DNA from: Salinisphaera hydrothermalis
GTDB lineage: Bacteria; Pseudomonadota; Gammaproteobacteria; Nevskiales; Salinisphaeraceae
Reading direction: 5' to 3' (one strand)
Assembly: GCF_040361195.1 (NCBI RefSeq)
Contig: NZ_APNE01000003.1
Length of the DNA stretch: 64,000 nucleotides
The notes below the pieces were generated by a model. The model was not told where the DNA came from. It saw only the letters and a program-made list of their open reading frames with translations, and did no database searches. Position 1 is the first letter of the stretch; each line of letters begins with the position of its first letter. The position numbers were made by a program, and so were the translations under genes. This document shows, one piece after another, positions 8,494-17,810 of the stretch.

Positions 8494-9252
8494 ATGACGG
8501 ATACACAGACTAAGAACGATGCGGCGACGCGGGTGGCGCTGGTCACCGGCGGTTCGCGCGGCATTGGTGCGGCGACCGCGCGCCGCTTGGGCGCTGATGG
8601 TTTCGCGGTGCTGGTCAACTATGCCGGCCGGGCCGACAAGGCGGACGATGTCGTGGCCACGATTCGGCAGGCCGGTGGGCATGCCGTGGCGGTGCAGGGT
8701 GATGTGTCCGTGCCGGCCGACGTGGCGCGCCTGTTCGACGCGGCAGAGGCGGAATTCGGCGGGCTGGATGTGCTGGTCAATTCCGCTGGCGTGATCGACC
8801 TGGCGCCGATCGGCGAGATGAGCGATGCCGATTTCGATCGCATCGTGGCCATCAATCTCAAGGGCACGTTCAACACCTTGCGCGAGGCCTCGCGGCGATT
8901 GCGGCCGGGCGGGCGGATCATCAATCTGTCCACCGGCGTGACCCGCCTGCTGCGACCGGGCTACGGTGCCTATGCCGCGAGCAAGGCCGCGGTGGAGGCC
9001 TTGACCGGCGTGCTCACCAAGGAAATGCGCGGGCGCGATATTCGCGTCAACGCCGTGGCCCCGGGGCCGACCGCGACCGAGCTGTTCTTCGACGGCAAGT
9101 CGGACGCGCTGGTCGACGAAATCGCCCGCCTGTCGCCGCTTGAGCGGCTCGGCCAGCCGGACGAAATCGCGGCCGTGATCGCCATGCTGGCCAGCGATTC
9201 GGGCGCCTGGGTGAATGGCCAGACCATCCACGTCAATGGTGGCATGGTCTGA
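8494..9252 (+). CDS. SDR-family oxidoreductase, divergent from LysR
   Basis: A 252-residue classical SDR: TGGSRGIG cofactor motif, D-V near the end of strand 3, NSAG in place of NNAG, catalytic Ser in INLSTG, and Y-A-A-S-K. It ends NGQTIHVNGGMV, the standard FabG-like C-terminus. The ATG at 8494 is preferred because ACGGGAG lies six bases upstream, although an in-frame ATG exists at 8467. It is probably the target of the divergent LysR regulator. Proteins of this type are often annotated as 3-ketoacyl reductases. The real substrate is unknown. Confidence 0.88.
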   Translation: MTDTQTKNDAATRVALVTGGSRGIGAATARRLGADGFAVLVNYAGRADKADDVVATIRQAGGHAVAVQGDVSVPADVARLFDAAEAEFGGLDVLVNSAGVIDLAPIGEMSDADFDRIVAINLKGTFNTLREASRRLRPGGRIINLSTGVTRLLRPGYGAYAASKAAVEALTGVLTKEMRGRDIRVNAVAPGPTATELFFDGKSDALVDEIARLSPLERLGQPDEIAAVIAMLASDSGAWVNGQTIHVNGGMV

Positions 9253-9300
9253 TGGCCTTGGCTTGCCGGGCGGCGTGATTCACACCGCCTGTCGGCTGGC

Positions 9301-10044
9301 TCAGCGCAGCGTTTCCTCGAACAGCGTGGAGAGCCGCTTGTAATGCCGGGCATCGGCTGCTTCGTCATAGACCGGTGCGTCGAAGGCGGTGAAGCCATGC
9401 CCGGCCCCGGCAAACAGCTCGGTAGTGAACGCCACGCCGGCCTTGGCCAGGGCCGCATCGAGCCGGCCGATCTGTTCCGGCGGCATGAGCTCGTCGCCGT
9501 CGGCATGGCCGAGAAATACCCGGGCTTTGATCATGTCCACCAGACCGAGCGGGCTGTGCTCGTCGTCCTCGGCGGCTAGCCGCGCCGAGTGGAAACCGGC
9601 GGCGGCGACCACGCGCTCGGCGTGGCGTGCGGCCATGCGCAGAGCGAACGCCCCGGTCATGCAATAGCCGACCACGCCGATCTTCGCGCCGTCGAATTCG
9701 GCTTCGGCATCGATCGCGCCTATCAATGCCTCGAAATCGCGCGCCTGGGCGTCTGGCGTAAGATGGCCGGCATATTCGAACAGCGTCGGCCGCACGTCGC
9801 TATCGCGAAACGATTTGCCCTCGGGGACGACCGGCCCGGCCTGATCGCGATAATAGATATTCGGCATGAGCACGGCGTAGCCGTCGTCGGCAATGGTCTG
9901 GGCCTTGTCGTGGTAGCAGGGCCGCAGGCCGCCAATGTCGGTAAACAACACGACGGCCGGCAGGGCGCCGTCGGCATCGTCGGGCGTGAAGATATGGGCG
10001 TGGATCGTGCCGTCGGCGGCTTGGATATCCAGGGCGCGGCTCAT
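9301..10044 (-). CDS. dienelactone hydrolase family protein
   Basis: A 247-residue alpha/beta hydrolase of the DLH family. The nucleophile elbow is G-Y-C-M-T-G, so the nucleophile is Cys as in true dienelactone hydrolases. Asp follows in GHADGDEL, and His in GAGHGFT. The N-terminal IHAHIFTPDDADGALPAVVL strand pattern is typical. Such enzymes hydrolyse dienelactones or related esters in aromatic degradation. Nothing nearby fixes the substrate. Confidence 0.85.
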   Translation of the reverse strand: MSRALDIQAADGTIHAHIFTPDDADGALPAVVLFTDIGGLRPCYHDKAQTIADDGYAVLMPNIYYRDQAGPVVPEGKSFRDSDVRPTLFEYAGHLTPDAQARDFEALIGAIDAEAEFDGAKIGVVGYCMTGAFALRMAARHAERVVAAAGFHSARLAAEDDEHSPLGLVDMIKARVFLGHADGDELMPPEQIGRLDAALAKAGVAFTTELFAGAGHGFTAFDAPVYDEAADARHYKRLSTLFEETLR

Positions 10045-10158
10045 GGGCGAACTCCGAATGTCGTGAACGTCACTCCGGGTTCTAGGCTATGTGCCGGGAT
10101 CGTGCAATGCCGTGCGGGTTGGTCGCCCGCACGGCGAGTGCAATCGAGGGCATTCGGT

Positions 10159-10623
10159 TCAGGCCGCGTGCGCCGTCCGCCGCGACGAGCCGGTTCGCCG
10201 ACCAAGCCAGGCATCTACGGCGAATCGGCCCGGCCCGGCGACATACAGCGCCAGCAGGCCACCGATGATGGCGATGTTCTTATAAAAGTTGATTTCGTTG
10301 GCGTACTGCTCGGCGCCGGTCAGCGTCCAGTACGGATGGCCGATCAGCGCCGTGCCCAGCGTATAGAGCGCCATCAACAGCGCCAGGGGACGGGTGGCCA
10401 GGCCCAAGGCAATGGCGAGCGCGACCGGCACTTCCATGATGACGGCGATGGCGGCGGCGAGCACGGGTACCGGCGCGCCGGTGTGCTGCATATAGGCCAC
10501 CGTGCCGGCGAAACCGATCAGCTTGCCCCAGCCGAAAAGAAGGAACAGCCAGGCGATGAGTACGCGGGCGGCGAGTAGCAGCGGATCCTGGAAATAAGAT
10601 TTGTGCAGCAGCGAGTCGAACAT
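10159..10623 (-). CDS. DoxX-family membrane protein
   Basis: A 154-residue inner-membrane protein with four predicted hydrophobic helices. The family pattern R-V-L-I-A-W-L-F-L-L-F-G-W-G-K-L occupies the first helix and G-x-A-T-R-P-L-A the third. DoxX/YphA-type proteins are small quinone-linked or redox-stress membrane proteins of largely unknown function. It is divergent from the LysR gene at 10752, which may regulate it. Confidence 0.83.
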   Translation of the reverse strand: MFDSLLHKSYFQDPLLLAARVLIAWLFLLFGWGKLIGFAGTVAYMQHTGAPVPVLAAAIAVIMEVPVALAIALGLATRPLALLMALYTLGTALIGHPYWTLTGAEQYANEINFYKNIAIIGGLLALYVAGPGRFAVDAWLGRRTGSSRRTAHAA

Positions 10624-10751
10624 GACGAGCCTCGTCGTGGTGGGATGAATGGGGCCGGCAGCGCCGGCTCTTGTTGTTCAAGTTAGGCGCAGGACGCCCG
10701 GTCCGGAAGCCGGCATAATTTCAACACGGCGTTCTATTAGAGGAACGAGGC

Positions 10752-11663
10752 GTGCAGGATCTTGATGATCTGTTCTATTTCTCGAGCGTAGTCGAGCACG
10801 GCGGATTTTCGGCCGCGGCCCGGGTGCTCAAGCAACCCAAATCCAAGCTCAGCCGGCGCGTTGCCAGCCTCGAGGCGCGGCTGGGCGTACGGCTCGTGAA
10901 CCGCGATACCCGCGGCATCTCGCTCACGCCGATCGGCGAAGCCTTCCATGCGCATTGCCGCACCATGCTTGACGCGGCGCGCTCGGCTTTTGAAACCGTC
11001 GAACAGAGCCAGGCCCAGCCGCGCGGCACGGTGCGCCTGAGCTGCCCGCCCGGACTGTTGCATCTGCGGCTCGCGCCGCTGATCTCGGGCTTTCTGGCGC
11101 GCTACCCGGAAGTGCATCTGGACATCGAGGCGGTTGGCCGACCGGTGGACCCAGTGCGCGAAGGCTTCGATCTGGCGCTGCGCGTGCGACCCACGCCGTT
11201 GGCCGACAGCGATCTCAACATGCGCGCGATTGCCGCGAGCCCACATCGGCTGGTCGGTGCCCCCGGGTTGGTCGCATCGTTGGCGGAGCTGGGCGCTCCA
11301 TCGTCATCGGTCGACTGGCCGGCGCTCAGCGAAAGCCGCCCCGACGGGCGTTATGTCTGGACGCTGCAGGACGCCAACGGCGCACGCCGCGACATCGCCT
11401 ACCGGCCGCGGCTCGTCACCGACGACATGCCCACACTACGCCAGGCCGCGCTCGACGGTCTGGGCATCGTGCAACTGCCGATGCTGTTCGTGGGCGACGA
11501 CCTCGCGGCCGGCCGACTGGTCGAAGTCATGCCCGGCTGGACGCCGCCGGAGAAACTGTTGCACGCCGTCTTTGCATCACGCCGCGGCCAATTGCCGGCC
11601 GTCCGGGCGCTGCTGGATTTTCTGGCGGAATCCGTCGGCGAGAGCGACTTCGTGGCGCCGTGA
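10752..11663 (+). CDS. LysR-family transcriptional regulator
   Basis: A 303-residue LysR protein starting at a GTG, with AGGAACGAGG immediately upstream as ribosome-binding site. The N-terminal HTH (DLFYFSSVVEHGGFSAAARV) and the R-V-A-S-L-E-A-R-L-G recognition region are typical of the group that regulates a divergent oxidoreductase or DoxX gene. The effector domain follows. It lies 128 bases from the divergent doxX-like gene, its probable target. Confidence 0.9.
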   Translation: MQDLDDLFYFSSVVEHGGFSAAARVLKQPKSKLSRRVASLEARLGVRLVNRDTRGISLTPIGEAFHAHCRTMLDAARSAFETVEQSQAQPRGTVRLSCPPGLLHLRLAPLISGFLARYPEVHLDIEAVGRPVDPVREGFDLALRVRPTPLADSDLNMRAIAASPHRLVGAPGLVASLAELGAPSSSVDWPALSESRPDGRYVWTLQDANGARRDIAYRPRLVTDDMPTLRQAALDGLGIVQLPMLFVGDDLAAGRLVEVMPGWTPPEKLLHAVFASRRGQLPAVRALLDFLAESVGESDFVAP

Positions 11664-11678
11664 CGCCGGATAACCGCA

Positions 11679-12302
11679 TCAACGCGCGTTCGAGACCACC
11701 AGATCGAGCCCGAAGCCGGCAAGCACCGCGCCGACCAACCGATCGAAAACATGGCGCACGCGTTCGAAGGTGCGGCGTGCCCGCGGCCGGCTGAGCGCGA
11801 CCGCCACAACGCTGTACCACATCGCCGATACGGCACCCATCAAACCGACCGCCGCCAGGGTGTCATAGACGGGCGCATGCGCCGGCATCGTGGTGGCGAA
11901 CAGGCTGGAGACGAACACCGCCGTCTTCGGGTTAGCAAGGTTAGTGCCGAGCCCGGTGGCCCAAGCCGCCGTGCCCGAGGGCGCCGCACTTTGACGATCG
12001 GTATCGACAGCCGCTCGTCGCCCGGCCCCGGGGCGCAACAAGCGCAGCCCGAGCCAGATCAGATAAGCACCGCCGATGACTTTCAGGCCGGTGTAGGCCC
12101 ACGGCGCGGCAATGAACAGGGCGCGAATCCCCAACGCGCCGGCTAGCCCCCAGACCAGTGTCGCCGTGGCGATGCCGGCCGTCGTCCACAGCGCTGGCCC
12201 TAAACCGTGGCGCGATGCATTGCGCACCACCAGAACGAAATTCGGACCGGGTGATATGGCGGCGAGCAGCCACAAGCCGGCGACAAGGGCTAGAAAAGAC
12301 AT
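11679..12302 (-). CDS. LysE/RhtB-family amino-acid exporter
   Basis: A 207-residue membrane protein with about six hydrophobic segments. The N-terminal S-P-G-P-N-F-V-L-V motif and the TNLANPKTAVFVSSLF segment are hallmarks of the LysE/RhtB translocators, which export amino acids or related metabolites. It is convergent with the LysR gene, with 15 bases between their ends. The substrate cannot be deduced. Confidence 0.88.
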   Translation of the reverse strand: MSFLALVAGLWLLAAISPGPNFVLVVRNASRHGLGPALWTTAGIATATLVWGLAGALGIRALFIAAPWAYTGLKVIGGAYLIWLGLRLLRPGAGRRAAVDTDRQSAAPSGTAAWATGLGTNLANPKTAVFVSSLFATTMPAHAPVYDTLAAVGLMGAVSAMWYSVVAVALSRPRARRTFERVRHVFDRLVGAVLAGFGLDLVVSNAR

Positions 12303-12499
12303 CGGGCACGGTCTCTTAGTCGAGTCTTACTCGCCAGTATGCCCGCGGAATGGCGTAAAGCGATGAAAGGGCGGGGGCGCCTTAGCGAATCGCTGCATCG
12401 AGAATGGTGTCTCCAAGGTATGGTAGGTAGACCCAAGCCGGTGAATCGCATCTGTCTTGGACGGACGCCGGCGTCGCTCATTTTGGAGTTCGACACACC

Positions 12500-14233
12500 A
12501 TGCAGCTACGCGAAAGCAATATCGAAAGACTTGCCAGCGAAGATGTCTACGACGCGTTGATCGTTGGCGGGGGCATCAACGGTGCGGTGAGTGCGGCAGC
12601 GCTCGCCGGCAAGGGCGTCAAGACCGCGTTGATCGACCAGGGCGATTTTGCCGGCATGACCAGCATGTGGTCGTCCAACCTCATCTGGGGCGGCATCAAG
12701 TACATGGAGTCGTACGACTTCAAGCTGGTGCGCGAGCTGTGTGTCTCCCGCAACCACCTGATCAAGCATTATCCGTCCACCGTGCAGGAAATCCGCTTCC
12801 TGACCACGATCACCAAGGGCTTTCGCTGGCATCCGCTCGTGCTCTGGGCCGGCACCTGGCTTTACTGGTTCTTCGGCAATTGCTTCACCAAGATCCCGCG
12901 GCTGCCGTCGCTCAAACAGGTGAATCAGGAAGAACCGGTCATCGATACCCAGCCGGCCGTTGGCTGCTTCGAATATTCCGATGCCTTCCTGCACGACAAC
13001 GACGCCCGCTTTGTCTTCAACTTCGTGCGGCTTGCGATGAACAGCGGCTGTGCGGCGGCCAACTACGTCGAATCCACCGGCGCCACCCGCGAGAACGGCA
13101 TCTGGACCGTGCAGCTGCGCGATGTGATGACCGGCCGGGAATTCACCGCCAAAACCCGCACGCTCATCAACGCCTGCGGCCCGCTCGCCGATCAATACAA
13201 CCGGCTGACCGAGAAGAAAACCGAGCACAGTCACGTGCTGTCCAAGGGCATTCATCTCATCGTCGACCAGGTCACGCCGAACAAGCGCGTGCTGGCCTTC
13301 TTCGACCAGGACGGGCGCCTGTTCTTCGCCATCCCGATGGGCAACCGTACCTGTATCGGCACTACCGACACGCGCACCGACGACCCGCACGCCGCGATCA
13401 CCGACGAAGACATCGACTTCGTGCTGGACAACATCAACGCCCGGCTCGCGCTCGACAAACCGCTGGATCGCGACGACATCATCGCCACCCGCTGCGGCGT
13501 ACGCCCCCTGGCCGTCGAAAATACCGGCGGCCAGGATCGGGACTTCCTGCAACTCTCCCGCAAGCACGAGATCGATTCCGATATCGAGCAGGGCTACATC
13601 AGCATCTTCGGCGGCAAGCTGACGGACTGCGTGAACGTCGGCAACGAAATCACCGATCTGGTCAAACAGATGGGCATCGAAGTCCGCTATCCGAAATATC
13701 GTTGGTACGGCGAGCCGGTGGATTCCGTGCGCGACGAATTCTTCCATCAGGCCCGCCTGATGAACCTCGACGACTACACCGATCCCGCCTCGTCCGAGCC
13801 GCTATCCACCCGCCTGTGGCGCCGCTACGCTGGCCATGCCATCGGCATTTTGGAAAACATCCGCGAAGACCCGCGCCAGGCCGAAATCCTCATCGAAGGC
13901 ACCGAATACATCCGCGCCGAAGTCCGCCAGGCCGCGAGACGCGAGATGATCACCAAACTCGAGGACTTCCTCCGCCGCCGCTCCAAAATTAGCCTCGTTT
14001 CTCGCCAGGAGACCATCAAGAACTCCGCCGGCCTGCTCGAAGCCTGCGAAATCCTGTTCGGCGACGACGCGAAAAAACGCTTCGACGAATACTTTCGCGA
14101 GCACCCGGTGGTCAACGGCATCGCCAAGGACCCGTCGTCCGGCCAAGCGGCTGCGGATGATGCGCCTGAAGCGACCGACGCCGCCAACACCGCCCGCGAG
14201 CGGGAGCATGGGTTTGAGACGTTGAACTGGTAG
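12500..14233 (+). CDS. glpD: GlpD-like FAD-dependent glycerol-3-phosphate dehydrogenase
   Basis: A 577-residue flavoprotein. The N-terminal dinucleotide motif is G-G-G-I-N-G, followed by the GlpD-type segment SSNLIWGGIKYMES and later I-G-T-T-D-T and GVRPL, then IFGGKLTDC. A C-terminal helical extension follows, as in GlpD. The enzyme oxidises glycerol 3-phosphate to dihydroxyacetone phosphate at the membrane, passing electrons to quinone. The family sometimes uses other 2-hydroxyacids. No glpF, glpK or glpR is next to it, so the substrate assignment rests on sequence alone. Confidence 0.82.
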   Translation: MQLRESNIERLASEDVYDALIVGGGINGAVSAAALAGKGVKTALIDQGDFAGMTSMWSSNLIWGGIKYMESYDFKLVRELCVSRNHLIKHYPSTVQEIRFLTTITKGFRWHPLVLWAGTWLYWFFGNCFTKIPRLPSLKQVNQEEPVIDTQPAVGCFEYSDAFLHDNDARFVFNFVRLAMNSGCAAANYVESTGATRENGIWTVQLRDVMTGREFTAKTRTLINACGPLADQYNRLTEKKTEHSHVLSKGIHLIVDQVTPNKRVLAFFDQDGRLFFAIPMGNRTCIGTTDTRTDDPHAAITDEDIDFVLDNINARLALDKPLDRDDIIATRCGVRPLAVENTGGQDRDFLQLSRKHEIDSDIEQGYISIFGGKLTDCVNVGNEITDLVKQMGIEVRYPKYRWYGEPVDSVRDEFFHQARLMNLDDYTDPASSEPLSTRLWRRYAGHAIGILENIREDPRQAEILIEGTEYIRAEVRQAARREMITKLEDFLRRRSKISLVSRQETIKNSAGLLEACEILFGDDAKKRFDEYFREHPVVNGIAKDPSSGQAAADDAPEATDAANTAREREHGFETLNW

Positions 14234-14263
14234 CGACAGGCCAGCGTGAGCGATCTCGCCGAA

Positions 14264-14689
14264 TCAGCGTGAATCCCAAGGGTTAACCAACGTGACACCG
14301 AAGGCTTCGAAGTCTTTGGTGTTGCGTGTCGCAAGCGTTGCGCCATGGCTCAGACAGATGGCCGCGATCTGGGCGTCCGCCATTGAGGCGGGGCGCCCCG
14401 CGGCTTCGCTCGCGGCCACGCGCTCTGCATAGTGCACCGCAGCCTCGGCGTCGAACGAGAAGATGGCGCCAGCGAAGTCTTCTTCGAACATCATGGCGGC
14501 TACGCCGCCGAGTTGCTGTTTGCGCCGCCCCTCGGGCAGGCGCTCTATGCCATAGAGAATTTCGGCCACGGTGATCGCCGTGATGGCTATATCGTCACCG
14601 GCACTTGCCGCGTCGACCCAATCCACAACGAGCGGGTTTGGGGTTGGTCGCATGAGCTCGGCCAAGACGTTCGTATCGAGGACGATCAT
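14264..14689 (-). CDS. fitB: PIN-domain toxin of a FitAB/VapBC-type system
   Basis: A 141-residue PIN-domain ribonuclease. The first acidic residue is in the N-terminal MIVLDTNVLAEL, with further conserved acids in ITVAEILYG and SMADAQIAA, and the C-terminal ATLATRNTKDFEAFGV segment is typical of FitB/VapC. It is predicted to be a Mg2+-dependent RNA-cleaving toxin. The antitoxin gene lies four bases upstream on the same strand, so the two form a standard operon. The tail is convergent with the GlpD-like gene. Confidence 0.92.
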   Translation of the reverse strand: MIVLDTNVLAELMRPTPNPLVVDWVDAASAGDDIAITAITVAEILYGIERLPEGRRKQQLGGVAAMMFEEDFAGAIFSFDAEAAVHYAERVAASEAAGRPASMADAQIAAICLSHGATLATRNTKDFEAFGVTLVNPWDSR

Positions 14690-14693
14690 CTAT

Positions 14694-14933
14694 CTAGTCG
14701 AACTCGGCGGGCCGTGCTCGTTCAGTTCGTTTCGGCGCATCGATTTCCACGCCACCGGTGGCCGCGAACCGTTCACGAATGCGCCTGCCCAGACCGGCCT
14801 GTCGGCGCGGCGCAAGTGCGCGTTGCAGAATCAGGCGCACTTCTTCTTCCATGGAATGCCCGTGTTCGGCTGCCGTCAGCCGCAATGCGCGTTTCAGCTC
14901 GTCGTCCAGGTTCCGAATCGTGATTGAAGCCAT
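14694..14933 (-). CDS. fitA: FitA-type ribbon-helix-helix antitoxin
   Basis: A 79-residue protein with an N-terminal ribbon-helix-helix domain: the MASITIRNLDDELKRAL strand-helix, then a second helix through EHGHSMEEEVRLIL. The basic, unstructured C-terminus would wrap the PIN toxin encoded immediately downstream. Typical of FitA, it should neutralise FitB and repress its own promoter, where a TGCAA-flanked inverted repeat is seen just upstream of the ATG. Confidence 0.9.
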   Translation of the reverse strand: MASITIRNLDDELKRALRLTAAEHGHSMEEEVRLILQRALAPRRQAGLGRRIRERFAATGGVEIDAPKRTERARPAEFD

Positions 14934-14944
14934 GGCGGAGTTGA

Positions 14945-14972
14945 TTGCAATGAAATCAATGATGCAATTATA
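14945..14972 (-). promoter_or_regulatory. candidate promoter/operator of the FitAB-like operon
   Basis: Read on the minus strand, a TATAAT hexamer (14972-14967) is followed by an A/T-rich imperfect inverted repeat bounded by TTGCA and TGCAA (14945-14967), ending about 12 bases before the antitoxin ATG. FitA-type antitoxins bind such inverted repeats over their own promoter. No convincing -35 box is seen. Confidence 0.42.
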
Positions 14973-15077
14973 GCAAGACGACGGCCGCGATAACGGCGAT
15001 TCGGCGAATAGGCAGGCTGCATAAATCGTGGCCGATCAGGCATTCTCTTTCTCTTTTGCAATCGACGTAGGAACGCC

Positions 15078-16589
15078 GTGATCACAGGCGAAATCAAGAG
15101 CCAGATCGATCGTATCTGGGAGATGTTCTGGTCGGGCGGGATTGCCAACCCGCTCGAAGTGATCGAGCAGATGACGTATCTGCTGTTCATCAAGCGGCTC
15201 GACGAGCTGCAGACCGTGCGCGAGAAAAAGGCCAGCCGCCTCGGGCGCCCGATCGACCAGCCGATCTTCGGGCCGGATCAGCAACACCTGCGCTGGTCGG
15301 TGTTTCGCGAACTGGGCGACGCCCAGGCGCTCTACGACACCGTGGCGGATGAGGTCTTCCCCTTCATCAAGACGCTGGGCGAGGGCGCGGGCCGCGACGG
15401 CGCGGATGCGACCTATTCGGCGCACATGAAGGACGCTCGATTCACTATCCCGTCGCCAGCGCTGCTAGCCAAGGTAGTGGACGCGATCGACGCGGTGCCG
15501 ATGGATGACCGCGACACCAAGGGCGACGTCTACGAGTACATGCTGTCCAAGATCGCCAGCGCCGGCCAGAACGGCCAGTTCCGCACGCCGCGCCATATCA
15601 TCAAGCTGATGGTGGACATGATGGCGCCCACGCCAGCGGACACGATCTGCGACCCGGCCTGTGGCACGGCCGGTTTTCTCGTGGCCGCCAGCGAATACCT
15701 CACCGATCATCACCAGGCCGAGATCTACGGCAGCGAAGACGCGACGCGGCGCTTCAACCACGACACCTTCTACGGCTTCGATTTCGATTCCACCATGCTG
15801 CGCATCGGCTCGATGAACATGCTGCTGCACGGCGTGGAGAACCCGGCGATCGAGAACCGGGACGCTTTAAGCGAAAGCCACGCCGCTGTCGCCGGCGAAT
15901 TCAGCCTGGTGCTGGCCAATCCGCCGTTCGCCGGTTCGCTGGATTTTGATGCCACGGCGAAAGACCTGCAGGCGATGGTCAAGACCAAGAAGACCGAGCT
16001 GCTGTTTCTGGCCCTGTTCCTGCGCCTGCTCAAACCCGGCGGGCGCGCGGCCGTGATCGTGCCGGACGGCGTGCTGTTCGGCTCGTCGAAAGCCCACAAG
16101 AGCCTGCGCAAGACGCTCATCGAGAACCAGAAGCTCGAAGCCGTCATCGCCATGCCCTCGGGCGTGTTCAAGCCCTATGCCGGGGTCTCGACCGCCATCC
16201 TTGTGTTCACCAAGACCGAATCCGGCGGCACAGACAACGTCTGGTTTTACCAGATGGAAGCAGACGGCCTCTCGCTGGACGACAAGCGCACGCCGCTTAC
16301 GTCGAAGCAGGGTGAGAGCGAGCACAGCGTCAACAACCTGCCGGATATTCTCGCCCGTTGGCACAAGCGGGACGCAGAGTACGAACGCGAGCGGACCGAG
16401 CAGAGTTTTCTCGTGCCCAAGGCCGAGATCGCCGATAACGATTACGACTTGTCGATCAATCGGTATAAGGAAATCGTTTACGAAGAGGTGGAATACGATC
16501 CGCCCGCGAAGATTCTGGGCGAGTTGCGAGCGCTGGAGTCCCAGATCCAAACAGGCTTGGACGAGTTGGAGGCTTTGCTTGAGCGCTAG
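15078..16589 (+). CDS. hsdM: type I restriction-modification DNA methyltransferase subunit
   Basis: A 503-residue N6-adenine methyltransferase, the M subunit of a type I system. After a helical N-terminal HsdM domain (about residues 5-150), the AdoMet motif DPACGTAGF is at 192-200 and the catalytic NPPF at 281-284. It starts at GTG 15078 behind a TAGGAA site. It methylates adenines in the sequence chosen by the S subunit, protecting host DNA, and is also needed for restriction with HsdR. It is the first gene of the hsdM-hsdS-hsdR operon and overlaps hsdS if the TTG start of hsdS is used. Confidence 0.95.
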   Translation: MITGEIKSQIDRIWEMFWSGGIANPLEVIEQMTYLLFIKRLDELQTVREKKASRLGRPIDQPIFGPDQQHLRWSVFRELGDAQALYDTVADEVFPFIKTLGEGAGRDGADATYSAHMKDARFTIPSPALLAKVVDAIDAVPMDDRDTKGDVYEYMLSKIASAGQNGQFRTPRHIIKLMVDMMAPTPADTICDPACGTAGFLVAASEYLTDHHQAEIYGSEDATRRFNHDTFYGFDFDSTMLRIGSMNMLLHGVENPAIENRDALSESHAAVAGEFSLVLANPPFAGSLDFDATAKDLQAMVKTKKTELLFLALFLRLLKPGGRAAVIVPDGVLFGSSKAHKSLRKTLIENQKLEAVIAMPSGVFKPYAGVSTAILVFTKTESGGTDNVWFYQMEADGLSLDDKRTPLTSKQGESEHSVNNLPDILARWHKRDAEYERERTEQSFLVPKAEIADNDYDLSINRYKEIVYEEVEYDPPAKILGELRALESQIQTGLDELEALLER

Positions 16590-17808
16590 CGTGGAAGAAC
16601 TTGCTTCGTCACTCGAACTGGGTCAGAAAAAATGGCGATCAGTGAGGCTGGCTGATTGTTGTTCGATCGTGTCGGGCGGAACGCCGAAGTCGTCGGAAGC
16701 CTCTTATTGGAACGGCGATATTCTTTGGGTGACTCCGAAAGACCTGACTGAATTGGAGTCGAAATATATATCAAGCACGCCGCGCACGATCACAGAGTCC
16801 GGTTATGCCAAATCGTCGGCAAATATGCTTCCGGCTCAGTCTGTGTTGTTCAGTTCCAGAGCGCCTATCGGCCACGTCGCAATTAATACAGTGCCGATGT
16901 GTACGAATCAGGGGTTCAAGAGCTTGGTTCCTGATCGCGGTCAGATCATTCCTGATTACTTGTACCACTGGCTAAGAGCAAACAAAGCGCAGCTCCAGGC
17001 ACTTGGTAATGGTGCAACCTTCAAGGAAGTTTCGAAGACGGTTATTTCCAGAGTTGAAATACCTCTCCCACCCCTCGAAGAACAACGCCGCATCGCCGCG
17101 ATTCTGGACAAGGCCGACGCGCTGCGGGCCAAGCGCCGCGAGGCCATCGCCAAGCTCGATCAACTGCTGCAGTCGGTTTTTCTGGAGATGTTTGGTGATC
17201 CAGTGACTAATCCGAAAGGCTGGGGCACCCGATCACTGCCAGAGATCGCCGACTTCTTAACTGGCTTTGCTTTCACCAGCAAAGATTACGTGCGTCCGGG
17301 CTCAGGCGTACGACTATGCCGTGGAGCGAACATACTGCCTGATCGATTGGATTGGAATGATGCCGTTGATTGGCCAGCACACAAGGTTGCTGACTTCGAA
17401 AGGTATCGCCTGCAAGCCGGCGATGTTGTTGTCGCTATGGATCGTCCGTGGATTTCGTCTGGTTTTAAAATTGTGCTCGTGTCGGAAGATGATCCCGAGG
17501 CATTGCTTGTCCAGCGTGTCGCCAGACTGCGAGTGCGAGACGCATATCCGGCAACTTTTCTGTATCAACTATTGAGATCGCCGGCTTTTACACGGCACTG
17601 TAAGCCGACTGAAACTCTCGTGCCGCATATATCGCCGCGGGATTTTGCAAGTTTTCCAGCGATTAACCCGCCGGAAGGCTTACTCATTAAGTTCGACTCA
17701 GTTGCGAGATCGATCGCCAAAATGAGATTACGCTACCTAAGTAGCGATAAGCTCGCAGAGGCTGAGTTTCGTTCTCTGCAACAACGCGCTTTCAGCGGTC
17801 GGCTTTGA
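16579..17808 (+). CDS. hsdS: type I restriction-modification specificity subunit
   Basis: A 409-residue S subunit with two target-recognition domains (about 15-155 and 215-380) separated by a long central helix (PLPPLEEQRRIAAILDKADA, then the RAKRREAIAKLDQLLQSV repeat, about 161-206). Each TRD recognises one half of a bipartite site. I chose TTG at 16579 because GGAGG lies six bases before it, giving an 11-base overlap with hsdM. GTG at 16591 is the alternative. The two TRD stretches are distinctly A/T-richer than hsdM and hsdR, as expected when specificity modules are exchanged horizontally. The DNA sequence recognised cannot be predicted. Confidence 0.93.
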   Translation: MSASVEELASSLELGQKKWRSVRLADCCSIVSGGTPKSSEASYWNGDILWVTPKDLTELESKYISSTPRTITESGYAKSSANMLPAQSVLFSSRAPIGHVAINTVPMCTNQGFKSLVPDRGQIIPDYLYHWLRANKAQLQALGNGATFKEVSKTVISRVEIPLPPLEEQRRIAAILDKADALRAKRREAIAKLDQLLQSVFLEMFGDPVTNPKGWGTRSLPEIADFLTGFAFTSKDYVRPGSGVRLCRGANILPDRLDWNDAVDWPAHKVADFERYRLQAGDVVVAMDRPWISSGFKIVLVSEDDPEALLVQRVARLRVRDAYPATFLYQLLRSPAFTRHCKPTETLVPHISPRDFASFPAINPPEGLLIKFDSVARSIAKMRLRYLSSDKLAEAEFRSLQQRAFSGRL

Positions 17809-17810
17809 CA

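Noticed and set aside
10654..10668. GCCGGC-N3-GCCGGC hairpin upstream of doxX
   Set aside because: It lies upstream of both divergent genes and not after any gene; GC-rich six-base palindromes are expected by chance here.
12457..13992. Long open frame overlapping glpD in another phase
   Set aside because: It is an Arg/Pro-rich artefact of high GC; the overlapping GlpD-like frame has clear FAD motifs.
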